Assembly (NCBI GenBank): GCA_964533495.1
Contig: CAZHJU010000009.1
Span: 25,069-89,068 of the forward strand
Reading direction: 5' to 3'
DNA: 64,000 bases
From: Ga0077527 sp964533495
GTDB taxonomy: Bacteria; Pseudomonadota; Gammaproteobacteria; Burkholderiales; SG8-41
The notes beneath the pieces are model-generated. The model worked only from the letters and a program-made list of their open reading frames with translations. It did no database searches and was not told the DNA's origin. Positions 36,458-45,088 of the stretch are shown here, in pieces. The stretch's first letter is position 1. Every line of letters begins with the position of its first letter. Both the position numbers and the translations under genes were made by a program.

Positions 36458-37075
36458 ATGTACTACGGCGAACGGCTCAACGGCGGCACCCACCTGGCGG
36501 GCGCGGCGCTGGCGGCGGCCGGCGCCGCCATGCTGGTCGTGCTCGCCGCGCAGCAGGGCGACCCCTGGAAAATCACCAGCTTCAGCATCTACGGCGCCAT
36601 GCTGCTGGCGCTGTACACGATATCCACGCTGTACCACAGCACCCGCGGCCGCCTGAAAAACATGTTCCGCAAACTGGATCACTGCTCGATCTACCTGCTG
36701 ATCGCGGGCACCTACACGCCGTTCACGCTGGTCACGCTGCGCGGCGCATGGGGCTGGTCGCTGTTCGGAACGGTCTGGGGGCTGGCGGTCCTCGGCATCA
36801 TCCAGGAAGCCTGGCTGGCCAGGGGCGAGCGGATTCTGTCGCTGGTCCTGTACGTGCTGATGGGCTGGCTGGGCGTGATCGCCATCCAGCCGCTGGTCGC
36901 CGCGCTGACGCCGGCCGGATTCTCCTGGCTCGCGGCAGGCGGCCTGCTCTACACCGGCGGCATCGTCTTCTATGCGTTCGACGAAAAGCTGCGCCACGGC
37001 CACGGCATCTGGCACCTGTTCGTGCTGGCGGGCAGCATCAGCCACTATCTCGCGATACTGTTCTATGTGGCCTGA
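36458..37075 (+). CDS. Hemolysin III/TrhA family membrane protein (PAQR superfamily)
   Basis: A 205-residue polytopic inner-membrane protein with seven likely helices. The PAQR metal-site motifs are visible: STLYHSTRGR with serine and histidine, KLDHCSIYLLIAGTYTPF with aspartate and histidine, and the C-terminal HGIWHLFVLAGSISHYLAI with histidines. TrhA-type proteins affect membrane energetics and lipid balance. The stop overlaps the ubiT start by 11 bp. Its presence inside the ubiUVT block may reflect shared membrane redox physiology. Confidence 0.9.
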   Translation: MYYGERLNGGTHLAGAALAAAGAAMLVVLAAQQGDPWKITSFSIYGAMLLALYTISTLYHSTRGRLKNMFRKLDHCSIYLLIAGTYTPFTLVTLRGAWGWSLFGTVWGLAVLGIIQEAWLARGERILSLVLYVLMGWLGVIAIQPLVAALTPAGFSWLAAGGLLYTGGIVFYAFDEKLRHGHGIWHLFVLAGSISHYLAILFYVA

Positions 37076-37640
37076 ACTGCCTGCATTCCCCGGCCCCCTG
37101 CGCGCCGCGGTCGCGCGCCTGCCGCATTACCCCGCGTCGGCCGCATTCGCCGCGCTGCTCACGCTGCGTCTGGGCAGGCACCTCGGCGCCGCGGCGCTGC
37201 CGGAACTCGCCGGCAGGAAAATCCGGCTGCAGGTCACCGACATGGGCCTCACCCTGATATTCCAGGCCGCGCCCGACGGCTTCATTCCGTGCGCCGGCCC
37301 CGGCGCCGATCTGACGCTCGCGGCGACCGCGCAGGACTTCCTCGCGCTCGCGCTGCGCCGCGAAGACCCCGACACCCTGTTTTTCGCCCGCCGGCTGGCC
37401 ATGGAAGGCGATACCGAATTGGGCCTGCTGGTCAAGAACACGCTCGACACCCTGGGTCCGGAAACGCTGCGCATCAAGATGCCGGCGCCGGCCGCAGTGC
37501 TGCGGCTGCTGGGGCTCGCCTGGCGCGACCGGTGGCCCGGTCCGCCGGAACGAACGGGCAGCCCCTATTGCGCCGTCCAGCCGCCGTCGACGGGCAGCAG
37601 GGTGCCGGTGACCGGTGCCGCGTCGTCGCCGGCCAGATAA
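37065..37640 (+). CDS. ubiT: SCP2-domain protein UbiT
   Basis: A 191-residue SCP2-like lipid carrier required with UbiU and UbiV for anaerobic ubiquinone synthesis. The fold is supported by LPELAGRKIRLQVTDMGLTL, DLTLAATAQDFLALAL and RLAMEGDTELGLLVKNTLD. It is slightly longer than typical UbiT: the last 25 residues run antisense through a duplicated fragment of bdhA (37565-37742), so the natural C-terminus may have been altered by recombination there. Confidence 0.85.
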   Translation: MWPELPAFPGPLRAAVARLPHYPASAAFAALLTLRLGRHLGAAALPELAGRKIRLQVTDMGLTLIFQAAPDGFIPCAGPGADLTLAATAQDFLALALRREDPDTLFFARRLAMEGDTELGLLVKNTLDTLGPETLRIKMPAPAAVLRLLGLAWRDRWPGPPERTGSPYCAVQPPSTGSRVPVTGAASSPAR

Positions 37641-37742
37641 CAGGCCAGCGCGGCCACCTGCTCCGCCGTCACGAACCGTTTCGTCGGCTGCGCCGCCAGC
37701 AGCACGTCGTTCATCACCTGCTTCTCGCTGAGGCCGCGCGCC
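37565..37742 (-). pseudogene. Duplicated 3' fragment of bdhA
   Basis: 178 bp that match the end of the intact bdhA gene (40183-40360) almost base for base. They encode MNDVLLAAQPTKRFVTA through to PVDGGWTAQ and a stop codon. The match ends abruptly at about 37742, so no start or catalytic part is present. It overlaps the end of ubiT antisense. The two copies have the same orientation and bracket a 2.4-kb segment. Confidence 0.9.
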
Positions 37743-38013
37743 GGCCGTGCATGCCTCATGCGGCCGGGAACGCGACGACATCTACACGCCTGACCAGACG
37801 CCGTAAAAAACCAAACCTGCCCGACAGTGCAGTACGTGATGCCCGCCGATCCGGACAAACACGGTTCGCATTGCATGGCGGCACACTCCGGAAATCACCC
37901 GCCCCCGATAGTTCCGGTTCAGAATAAAATAAAGGGGGAGTCTGTCCGGCATTGCGCCTCCTGCAACCCGTCACCGTATCTGCCATGGCTCCTCGATCAA
38001 GAAAAGGGAAACA
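37743..38013. other. Non-coding gap at the left junction of the Bug/enolase-superfamily segment
   Basis: About 270 bp without a convincing gene. Composition changes from GC-rich to noticeably more AT-rich from about 37900, for instance CAGAATAAAATAAAGGGGGAG, near where the downstream segment begins. I found no integrase, inverted repeat or target duplication by eye. Confidence 0.5.
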
Positions 38014-39000
38014 ATGAAAATCGCAGGCATCAACATCGGTCTCGCGCTCATCGCGACATTTCTTCCCACATTCGCATCAGCACAGGGAAACACATGGTCA
38101 CCGGCAAGGAACATTGAAATCATCGCTCCAGCCGGCCCCGGCAGCGCGCTGGATCAAACCGCAAGAGCCGTTCAGGCTGTCATGCAAGGCGAAAATATCG
38201 CAAAACCGCCGATCACGGTCGTAAACAAAGCAGGAGGCGGCCAATCCATCGGCTTCACCTACCTGAACCAATCCGACAGCAATGGACACTCCGTCTCAAT
38301 CGGCACCATAAGCCTGCTCACCAACCGCATAACGGGGGTAAATCCCCTGAACTACGAGGATGTGACGCCTATCGCCAATCTGATGGTCGAATACATCGTG
38401 TTTGCCGTACGGACGGAGTCGCCACTGGCTGGAGGGAAAGAATTGATCAGCAGCCTGCGTCAGGACGAGAAATCCGCATCAATTGCGTTTTCCGGTTCAC
38501 CCGGCAACCACAACCACATGGCCATCGGCCTGGTCGGAAAAGCGGCAGGCGTCGACGTAAAAAAACTGAAAACCGTCGTGTTCAGCTCAGGCGGAGAACT
38601 GGCAGCCACATTGCTGGGCAGGCATGTCGACGTGGCAGTCGGGGGCTCGTCGGTGTTCGCCAGCCACGTCAAGGCCGGCCGAATCAAATTGATTGCCGTA
38701 ACGGCTCCCGCGCGGCTTGGAGGAGAACTTGGCACCGTTCCCACATGGACCGAACTCGGATTGCCAGTTTCATTTGCGACCTTCAGGGGCATCGTCGGAC
38801 CAAGGAACATGAATCCTGCCGCCGTGCAATTCTGGGAATCCGCGTTGCGCAGGGTATCGGCAAGCAATGAATGGAAAAAATTCCTGCAAGCCGGGAGTGC
38901 GGAAGGCATGTACCTCGGCGCCGATGATTTCAGGAAATTCCTCGTCTCCGAAAACGCCAGGATTGCGGGCGTGCTGAAAGACCTCGGTCTGGCAAAATAG
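38014..39000 (+). CDS. Tripartite tricarboxylate transporter binding receptor (Bug/TctC family), divergent
   Basis: A 328-residue periplasmic receptor with a signal peptide ending FASAQ and an AAGAAAAGGG ribosome site. The fold is Bug, but the usual PFPPGG motif reads IIAPAGPGSALDQTAR and the later loop is VVNKAGGGQ, so it belongs to a different subgroup from the other five. Base composition and codon use are more AT-rich. It sits 7 bp before an enolase-superfamily gene in a segment bracketed by bdhA fragments, indicating acquisition as a unit. Confidence 0.88.
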   Translation: MKIAGINIGLALIATFLPTFASAQGNTWSPARNIEIIAPAGPGSALDQTARAVQAVMQGENIAKPPITVVNKAGGGQSIGFTYLNQSDSNGHSVSIGTISLLTNRITGVNPLNYEDVTPIANLMVEYIVFAVRTESPLAGGKELISSLRQDEKSASIAFSGSPGNHNHMAIGLVGKAAGVDVKKLKTVVFSSGGELAATLLGRHVDVAVGGSSVFASHVKAGRIKLIAVTAPARLGGELGTVPTWTELGLPVSFATFRGIVGPRNMNPAAVQFWESALRRVSASNEWKKFLQAGSAEGMYLGADDFRKFLVSENARIAGVLKDLGLAK

Positions 39001-39007
39001 GCGTGCC

Positions 39008-40138
39008 ATGGAGAAGATCACCGAAATCGAGATTGCCCCGGTCTGCCTGCCGAGGAAGGAAAGCATCGCGCTGCGTTACGGCAATGTCAGCACTCTGGGC
39101 AACGTGTTTGTGGCGCTGCGGACCCAAGGCGGGCTAGTCGGTTACGGCGAATCCGCGCCCATCCCGCCCACCTTCGGGGAAACCCAGGGCACCATCGTCG
39201 AGATCCTCAGGAACGAACTCGCCCCGCGCCTCATCGGGGAGGATGCCCTGAACATCAACCGATCGATGGCCAGGCTGGACGAAATTCCAGGTCATTTATG
39301 CGCAAAAACGGCCCTCGACATCGCCTTGCATGATCTGAAGGGAAAGGCCCTGGGGGCACCGGTGTGCTCGCTGCTGGGCGGCGCGTTCAGGCAGGAAATT
39401 CCCGTGGCTCAGACAGTGGGCATCGATTCGCTGGAACGGGCAACCGAAAAAGCGCTGGCCGCCGCCCGCGAAGGTTTCCCTTCCCTCAAGCTGAAAGGCG
39501 GCAGGGATCTCTGGCACGACATCCGTTTCCTGCGCAAAGTGCGCACTGCCCTGGGTGATGATGGCCCCTGGCTGCGGCTCGACTTCAATCAGGGATGCCG
39601 GAACGCCGGCGAATTCTGGAGATACCTGCCGCAGTTGCATGAGCTGAAAATCGACCTTCTGGAAGAGCCGTTTCCGGCGCGACGCTGGCAGGCCTATCAT
39701 GAATTGGCCCGGCGTTCGTCCATTCCAGTATGCCTTGATGAATCGCTGATTCTTGATACCGATGCGGCGGCACTGGCGCAAAACTTCAATGGCCTTGTCG
39801 CAAACATCAAGATCCAGAAAAACGGCGGCCTGCACAAATCCATCCGCCTTGCGCACACCATGTCATCCTTGGGCATTCCCGTCGTGATCGGCGCGCATCG
39901 CGATGCCTGGGTAAGCAACACCGCCGGAATCCATCTCGCGGCATCCATAGAAAATCTCGACTATGCCTGCGACGTTCGTTACGCATGGAGTCTGCCCGAA
40001 TGCACGGCGGTGTCCGGTGGTCCCACGCTGTCGAGGGGAAAAGTTACGGTGCCGAACGCCCCCGGACTCGGACTCGAAATTTCCTGGGAAGATCTGACAC
40101 GCCCCTATTCCGACGGGTCGTTTTTCATAAGACATTGA
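39008..40138 (+). CDS. Mandelate racemase/muconate lactonizing enzyme family protein
   Basis: A 376-residue enolase-superfamily enzyme. Catalytic lysines are in FPSLKLKGGRD, metal ligands in WLRLDFNQG, LLEEPFPAR and VCLDESL, and the last-strand lysine in NIKIQKNGG. Lysines at both ends of the barrel fit the muconate-lactonizing/dipeptide-epimerase side of the family, unlike the enzyme at 7031. Located 7 bp after the divergent Bug gene. It probably acts on the compound that receptor binds. Confidence 0.87.
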   Translation: MEKITEIEIAPVCLPRKESIALRYGNVSTLGNVFVALRTQGGLVGYGESAPIPPTFGETQGTIVEILRNELAPRLIGEDALNINRSMARLDEIPGHLCAKTALDIALHDLKGKALGAPVCSLLGGAFRQEIPVAQTVGIDSLERATEKALAAAREGFPSLKLKGGRDLWHDIRFLRKVRTALGDDGPWLRLDFNQGCRNAGEFWRYLPQLHELKIDLLEEPFPARRWQAYHELARRSSIPVCLDESLILDTDAAALAQNFNGLVANIKIQKNGGLHKSIRLAHTMSSLGIPVVIGAHRDAWVSNTAGIHLAASIENLDYACDVRYAWSLPECTAVSGGPTLSRGKVTVPNAPGLGLEISWEDLTRPYSDGSFFIRH

Positions 40139-40182
40139 CAAGAAACGACGTACACCAACTGCCTTTCCGGCATAGCCATCTG

Positions 40183-40965
40183 CTACTGCGCCGTCCAGCC
40201 GCCGTCGACGGGCAGCAGAGTGCCGGTGACCGGCGCCGCGTCGTCGCCGGCCAGATAACACGCCAGCGCGGCCACCTGCTCCGCCGTCACGAACCGTTTC
40301 GTCGGCTGCGCGGCGAGCAGCACGTCGTTCACCACCTGTTCCTCGCTGAGGCCGCGCGCCTTCGCGGTGTCCGGAATCTGCTTCTCGACCAGCGGCGTCA
40401 GCACGTAGCCGGGGCAAATCGCGTTGCAGGTGATGCCGAAGATCGCGGTTTCCAGGGCGATCGTCTTGGTCAGCCCGGCGACGCCGTGCTTGGCGGCGAC
40501 GTAGGCCGACTTGAAGGGCGAGGCGACCAGCGCGTGCGCCGAGGCGATGTTGATGATGCGCCCCCACTGGCGCCGCTTCATGCCGGGCACGGCGTGGCGG
40601 ATGGTGTGGAACAGCGCCACCAGGTTGATCGCGATGATGGCCTCCCACTTCTCCGGCGGAAACTCCTCGACCGGAGACACGAACTGGATGCCGGCGTTGT
40701 TGACCAGGATGTCGACCCCGCCGAAGGCCTGCTCCGCGCTGCGCATCATCGCGGCGATTTCTTCCGGACGGCTCATGTCGGCGCCGTGGTACTCGACACG
40801 CACGCCGTGGTCTTTCGCGAGTTTCCCGCGCAAGGCCCCGATCTGCGCCGGATCGCCGAAGCCGTTGAGCATCAGATTAGCGCCCCGTGCCGCCAGCGCG
40901 GTGGCGACGGCGAGGCCGATGCCGCTGGTCGAACCGGTGACGAGGGCGCTTTTTCCTTTGAGCAT
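40183..40965 (-). CDS. bdhA: 3-hydroxybutyrate dehydrogenase (short-chain dehydrogenase)
   Basis: A 260-residue NAD-dependent SDR: cofactor motif VTGSTSGIGLA, NNAGIQ, and the catalytic IASAHALVASPFKSAYVAAK with serine, tyrosine and lysine. The C-terminal LAGDDAAPVTGTLLPVDGGW is characteristic of D-3-hydroxybutyrate dehydrogenase, linking polyhydroxybutyrate breakdown to acetoacetate. The ATG at 40965 has GGAG 8 bp upstream; a GTG at 40974 is also in frame. Its last 178 bp are duplicated at 37565. Confidence 0.9.
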   Translation of the reverse strand: MLKGKSALVTGSTSGIGLAVATALAARGANLMLNGFGDPAQIGALRGKLAKDHGVRVEYHGADMSRPEEIAAMMRSAEQAFGGVDILVNNAGIQFVSPVEEFPPEKWEAIIAINLVALFHTIRHAVPGMKRRQWGRIINIASAHALVASPFKSAYVAAKHGVAGLTKTIALETAIFGITCNAICPGYVLTPLVEKQIPDTAKARGLSEEQVVNDVLLAAQPTKRFVTAEQVAALACYLAGDDAAPVTGTLLPVDGGWTAQ

Positions 40966-41099
40966 GGCATGCACTCCGGCAGATGATGATGTCGATCATG
41001 ACGCAAAATGCGGGCAGGCCGGAAGCCCGCGGGCGCAAAAAGGCCGGCAGTCATCCCGCGCGGGGACGGCCTGCCGGCCCGGTGCCGCCGCCAACCTGC

Positions 41100-41561
41100 T
41101 CAGAGCTTGCGCAACTCGGCGAGCATCTCCTCGCTGGTCGGAATCGTGCCCTGCGGATAGACCTTGGTGTAGCGGATGATGCCCTGGGCATCGACGACGT
41201 AGGCGGCGCGCTTGTCGATGCCGCGCTCCTCGTTGAAGATGCCGTAGGCCTTGCCCACCGCACCGTGCGGCCAGAAATCCGACAGTAGCGGGAACGGCAC
41301 GCCGCCGAGGACGTCGGCCCAGCCCTTCAGGCTCGGCGCCGGGTCGATGCTCAACTGCAGGATTTCACAGTTCAGCTTCCTGAATTCTTCGTAGTTCTCA
41401 CGGAACCCACGGACCTGGTTGGTTCATCCCCCGGTGAAGGCAAAGGGCATGAACGCGACCACGACCGGCCTCCCCCTGAACGAGGACAGCGTGACCTTCT
41501 GGTCGGAATTGTGCGCGGCCAGCGTAAAATCCGGCGCGGCGCCGCCTGCTTGAATTTCCAT
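41100..41561 (-). CDS. Peroxiredoxin with selenocysteine at the peroxidatic position (PrxU-like)
   Basis: One 153-residue AhpC/TSA-fold protein if the in-frame TGA at 41424-41426 is read as selenocysteine. The N-terminal part is GGAAPDFTLAAHNSDQKVTL, then VVVAFMPFAFTGGUTNQVRG, where U replaces the peroxidatic cysteine of the peroxiredoxin TxxC motif. Downstream is a normal continuation (LLSDFWPHGAVGKAYGIFNE, ending MLAELRKL). Both sides of the UGA are intact and in the same frame. A SECIS-like hairpin lies 17-31 nt after it. It should reduce peroxides with high reactivity. A simple nonsense mutation exactly at the catalytic residue is the less likely alternative. Confidence 0.88.
41393..41407 (-). 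promoter_or_regulatory. Bacterial SECIS-like hairpin of the peroxiredoxin gene
   Basis: On the minus strand GGUUC and GAACU pair (one G-U) around the loop CGUGA, beginning 17 nt after the UGA. The GU in a five-base apical loop is 23-24 nt from the UGA. The geometry is similar to that of the UGSC gene's hairpin. Pairing found by eye. Confidence 0.6.
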
Positions 41562-41683
41562 GCAAGTTCTCCTGGTGATTGTCGTAACGGAGCAGCGGGA
41601 CTGCAAGGCTGCGCGGACAGAATACGCACGCCCGCGGGCGATCGCAATCGCGGCTAACCACCCCGGCGCGGCCGGTTCCGCGC

Positions 41684-42544
41684 TCAGCGCCGCCGCTCGG
41701 CGCGGATCATGTAGAGGCTGCTGGCGACGATCACCGCGGCGCCGGCCCACAGCCATGGCCCCGGCACTTCGCCCCACACCAGGAACCCAAGCAGCGCAGC
41801 CCACAGCAGCGCGGTGTAGCGCACGGGAGCCAGCATCGAGGCCTCGCCCGAGCGCAGCGCTTCGATGATCAGGAAATGCGCGCCGCCGTTGCTGACGCCG
41901 GCGACGACGAACCACAGCACGGCCTCGCTGCCAACCGGCACCCAGCCGAAAGGCAGCGTCGCGAACCCACCGGCCATCAGGATGATGTTCGACCAGAACA
42001 GGATCGAAATCGAGGTGTCGGTGCGCGACAGCAGCCGCGTCAGCACGTCGCGGAACGCATTGATGAAGGCCGCCGCGACCGGCAGCAGCAGCGCCCAGCG
42101 GAAATCCGCGCCGCCGGGCTGCACGACGATCAGCACGCCGGCGAAGCCGCCGAGCACCGCGACCCAGCGGTGAAAGCCGACGCGTTCGCCGAGCAGCGGC
42201 GCCGAGAACACCGCGACGAAAATCGGGCTGGTGAACATGATCGTGATCACCAGCGCCAGCGGCAGCAGCCCGAGGCTCAGCACGATGCAGGCGGAGCCCG
42301 CGATGAACAGCAGCCCGCGCAGCAGCTGCCCGCCGTGGTTGACGACGCGCAGCGCGCCCCAGCCGCTCGCCAGCATCACGTAGGGCACGATCACCAGCAG
42401 CGTCGCCAGTTGGCGCAGCGCGATCACCTGCCCCACCGGGTGCGAGTGCACCAGGTGTTTGGACGCGGCATCGTTGACGGTCAACAGCAGGATGCCGGCC
42501 GCCATCAGCGCCATGCCCTTCAGCATCTGCGCGGGCCCGCTCAT
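41684..42544 (-). CDS. EamA/DMT-superfamily transporter
   Basis: A 286-residue inner-membrane protein of about ten helices formed by two EamA repeats. An early NDAASKHLVHSHPVGQVIALRQ segment is followed by VVQPGGADFRWAL and VRYTALLWAALLGFLVWGEVPG. Such proteins export or import metabolites or amino acids. It starts inside the stop of the upstream MFS gene (ATGA), so the two transporters are co-translated. Confidence 0.9.
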   Translation of the reverse strand: MSGPAQMLKGMALMAAGILLLTVNDAASKHLVHSHPVGQVIALRQLATLLVIVPYVMLASGWGALRVVNHGGQLLRGLLFIAGSACIVLSLGLLPLALVITIMFTSPIFVAVFSAPLLGERVGFHRWVAVLGGFAGVLIVVQPGGADFRWALLLPVAAAFINAFRDVLTRLLSRTDTSISILFWSNIILMAGGFATLPFGWVPVGSEAVLWFVVAGVSNGGAHFLIIEALRSGEASMLAPVRYTALLWAALLGFLVWGEVPGPWLWAGAAVIVASSLYMIRAERRR

Positions 42545-43692
42545 GCGTGCTCCCCGCCCGGCAGCAGCATCAGCCCCGAGACCACCAGCACGCCGCCGGC
42601 GGCGAGCAGGCCGCCAGCCAGACCGGAGCCCATGCCGAGCAGCGCGCCCGCCGCCAGCGGGCCGAGAATTTGCCCCGATGCGAACGCCGCGGTCATCGCC
42701 GCGGTCAGCGGCACGACATGGGCGCCGGCCACCACGCGCGCCTCCTGGATGCTCAGCATGGTGATCACCATGAAAGTGCCGCCGACGCACAGCGCGGCGA
42801 CGAGGATCGGCGCGAGGCCGCTCCAGAACACCGGCAGCACGACGCCGAAGGCCATCACGAAATGGCAGGCCATCCACAGCCGCCGCGGCGGGCAGTCGCG
42901 CAGCAGCACCGCGGAAATCACCGTCGATGCCAGCGCCGCGGCGCCGAACACCGGCCACGCCCAGCCGAACAGCGCCGGATCGGGAATGATTTCGCGCGCC
43001 ATCGCCGGCAGGAAAGTCGCCGGGATGATGTAACCGAAACCCGAGGCGCCGAAACAGAACACCAGCAGCGCCGCCTCGCGGCTCCACGGCACGCGTCCCG
43101 TCGCGCGTGGCACGGCGCGATGCGCCGTGCCGGGATCGCCGCGGTAAGTGGTCCACACCGCCGCGGTAACCGCCAGCGCGAGCAGGCCGAAGGCCAGCCA
43201 CGCCTGCGCCGACGACGCCTCCGCGCGCATCAGCAGGATGCAGGCCAGGCCCGCGACCATCGTGCCGGCGCCGACGCCGGCAAAGATGAGACTGTTCAGC
43301 ACCGGCTGCCGCAGCGCCGCCAGCCGGTCGAGCGCCCACGAAAACGCGAAAATCGCGATCCACGCGTTGGCGATGCCGGCCGCCAGGCGCAGCAGCAGCC
43401 AGGCCGGATAGCGGTCGGTCAATCCCATCGCCAGCGTCGCGACGGCGATCAGCAGCATGCTGCCGAGCACCGCCACGTCGTCGCGCACCCGCAGCCACGG
43501 CGCCAGCAGCGAGCCGGCGAAATAACCGAGATAGTTCGCGGACGCGAGATAGCCGCCGGAGACCACGGTCAGCCCGGCGTCGTCCTGCATCATCGGCAAA
43601 ATGGGCGTGAAGGCGAAACGGCCGATGCCCATGGCCACGGCGAGCGCGGCCATGCCGGCGAATGCGATGCGGAGCGCGGGAATCTGCGGCAT
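42541..43692 (-). CDS. YbfB/YjiJ-family MFS transporter
   Basis: A 383-residue permease with twelve likely helices. It begins IAFAGMAALAVAMGIGRFAF and TPILPMMQDDAGL, typical of the YbfB/YjiJ subfamily, and ends in a glycine/leucine-rich helix. Substrate unknown. The ATG at 43692 is preferred over one 54 bp upstream, which would lie within the AT-rich motif. Overlaps the EamA gene by four bases. Confidence 0.87.
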   Translation of the reverse strand: MPQIPALRIAFAGMAALAVAMGIGRFAFTPILPMMQDDAGLTVVSGGYLASANYLGYFAGSLLAPWLRVRDDVAVLGSMLLIAVATLAMGLTDRYPAWLLLRLAAGIANAWIAIFAFSWALDRLAALRQPVLNSLIFAGVGAGTMVAGLACILLMRAEASSAQAWLAFGLLALAVTAAVWTTYRGDPGTAHRAVPRATGRVPWSREAALLVFCFGASGFGYIIPATFLPAMAREIIPDPALFGWAWPVFGAAALASTVISAVLLRDCPPRRLWMACHFVMAFGVVLPVFWSGLAPILVAALCVGGTFMVITMLSIQEARVVAGAHVVPLTAAMTAAFASGQILGPLAAGALLGMGSGLAGGLLAAGGVLVVSGLMLLPGGEHA

Positions 43693-43726
43693 GGAGCGGC
43701 GAATATAACCGATTCGGGGCTTCGTC

Positions 43727-43754
43727 AATTTTATCAATAAAAACAAATACTTAT
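43727..43754 (-). repeat. 28-bp AT-rich motif, copy D
   Basis: On the minus strand the core reads ATTTGTTTTTATTGATAA, ending 34 bp before the MFS gene start and pointing towards it, as copies A and C do for their genes. Confidence 0.58.
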
Positions 43755-43843
43755 GATATCATCCCGCAGACACGCCGTGCCCGCGCTGGCAACTTCGACG
43801 CCGGTGACGTAAAAGCACAGCCTGCCTTTCACGGAAATCCCGC

Positions 43844-44059
43844 ATGAGCTCCAGTTCCATCACGCCCGGCCGCTACCGCCACTACAAGGGCAACGAATAC
43901 GAAGTGATCGGCGTCGCGAAACATTCCGAAACGCTGGAGGCGATGGTGGTCTATCGCCCGCTCCACGGCGAAGGCGGCCTGTGGGTGCGCCCGGCCGCGA
44001 TGTTCGCAGAAGATGTCGTCGTCGACGGCCGCAGCCGGCCCCGTTTCGGAAAACTCTGA
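43844..44059 (+). CDS. DUF1653 family small protein
   Basis: A 71-residue protein with the DUF1653 pattern: PGRYRHYKGNEYEVIGVAKH, EAMVVYRPLHGEGGLWVRP and a C-terminal RPRFGKL. The family is widespread, small and basic/aromatic-rich, of unknown function. The stop is 1 bp before the GTPase gene, so the two are an operon. Confidence 0.9.
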   Translation: MSSSSITPGRYRHYKGNEYEVIGVAKHSETLEAMVVYRPLHGEGGLWVRPAAMFAEDVVVDGRSRPRFGKL

Positions 44060-44060
44060 C

Positions 44061-44954
44061 ATGGGCATCAACTGGTTTCCCGGCCACATGGCCATCGCCG
44101 TCGACAAGATCAAGAAGGCGATGGCCGATCACGACGTGGTGATCGAGGTGCTCGACGCGCGCTGCCCGATGGCGAGCGGCAACCCGCTGGTCGAATCGCT
44201 GCGCATGGCGCGCCAGCGGCCCTGCCTGAAGGTCCTGAACAAGGCCGACGCCGCCGATCCGCAGGCGACGCCGCAGTGGATCGCCCGTTTCAACGCGCTG
44301 AAAAACACCCACGCGATCGCGATCTCGGCGAAAAAACCCGGCGACGCGCAGAAGATCGTCGCCGCCGCGAAGAAACTCGCGCCGCACCGCGACGACAACC
44401 TGAAGCCGCTGCGCATGCTGATCATGGGCGTGCCCAACGTCGGCAAATCGACGCTGGTCAACGCCCTGCTCAAACAGCGCAAGGCCAAGGTCGGCGACGA
44501 GCCGGCGATCACCAAGGCGCTCGCGCGCTACGACCTGTCGCCGACCGCGAGCCTGACCGACACCCCGGGCCTGATGTGGCCGAAGATCGACCACCCCGAC
44601 GACGGCCTGATGCTCGCCGCCAGCCACAGCATCGGCATCAACGCCTACATCGAATCGGAAGTGGCGATATTCCTCGCGGAACTGCTGCTCGCGCGTTACC
44701 CGAAGCTGCTGGCCGCGCGTTACGCCACGCCGGCCGATGGCGGCGGGCTGGACGGCGTCGGTGTGATCGAAGCGGTCGCGGCGAAACGCGGCTTCCGCGT
44801 GAAAGGCGGCGGCACGGATTTCGAGAAGGCGGCGGTGACGCTGCTCAACGACTACCGCAGCGGCGCGCTGGGGCGGATCAGCCTGGAGACGCCGGCGTCG
44901 CGCGCGGCGAGGCCGGCCATAACCGGCGGCGAAGAACCGGAAAATCAGCCGTAG
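44061..44954 (+). CDS. Circularly permuted GTPase of the YlqF/RbgA family (ribosome biogenesis)
   Basis: A 297-residue GTPase with permuted motif order. G4-like KVLNKADAADP comes near residue 73, before the P-loop GVPNVGKSTLVNALL near 133 and the G3 segment TDTPGLMWP. It starts MGINWFPGHMAIAVDKIKKA, the conserved N-terminus of YlqF. In Bacillus RbgA promotes late 50S subunit assembly. Cytoplasmic, ribosome-associated. The C-terminus carries a short basic/proline tail. Confidence 0.9.
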   Translation: MGINWFPGHMAIAVDKIKKAMADHDVVIEVLDARCPMASGNPLVESLRMARQRPCLKVLNKADAADPQATPQWIARFNALKNTHAIAISAKKPGDAQKIVAAAKKLAPHRDDNLKPLRMLIMGVPNVGKSTLVNALLKQRKAKVGDEPAITKALARYDLSPTASLTDTPGLMWPKIDHPDDGLMLAASHSIGINAYIESEVAIFLAELLLARYPKLLAARYATPADGGGLDGVGVIEAVAAKRGFRVKGGGTDFEKAAVTLLNDYRSGALGRISLETPASRAARPAITGGEEPENQP

Positions 44955-45051
44955 GGTGGGCAAAGCGCAGCGTGCCCCCCTGCACTTGCTGCCCGGGAAC
45001 GATGAAAAATCCGCAAGAGAAATTTCCCGGGAACAAATCCGGCGACGCATT

Positions 45052-45088
45052 TCCCGCCGCGCCGTGATCGCCCGGCGGGTTTTTCTTC
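45052..45088. terminator. Intrinsic terminator between the convergent GTPase and MATE genes
   Basis: Arms CCCGCCG and CGGCGGG around a loop of about 13 bases, followed by TTTTTCTT, can stop rightward transcription from the GTPase gene. Before it, at 44954-44983, is GTAGGGTGGGCAAAGCGCAG, resembling a common proteobacterial intergenic repeat. Confidence 0.7.

Noticed and set aside
41424..41426. The TGA in the peroxiredoxin as an ordinary nonsense mutation
   Set aside because: It falls precisely on the catalytic residue, both flanks are intact, a suitable hairpin follows and a second UGA gene shows the same pattern. It remains the fallback if no Sec machinery exists.
41424..41915. A minus-strand frame joining the EamA transporter end to the peroxiredoxin
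   Set aside because: It runs through the EamA gene in another frame and through non-coding DNA; the peroxiredoxin begins at its own ATG at 41561.
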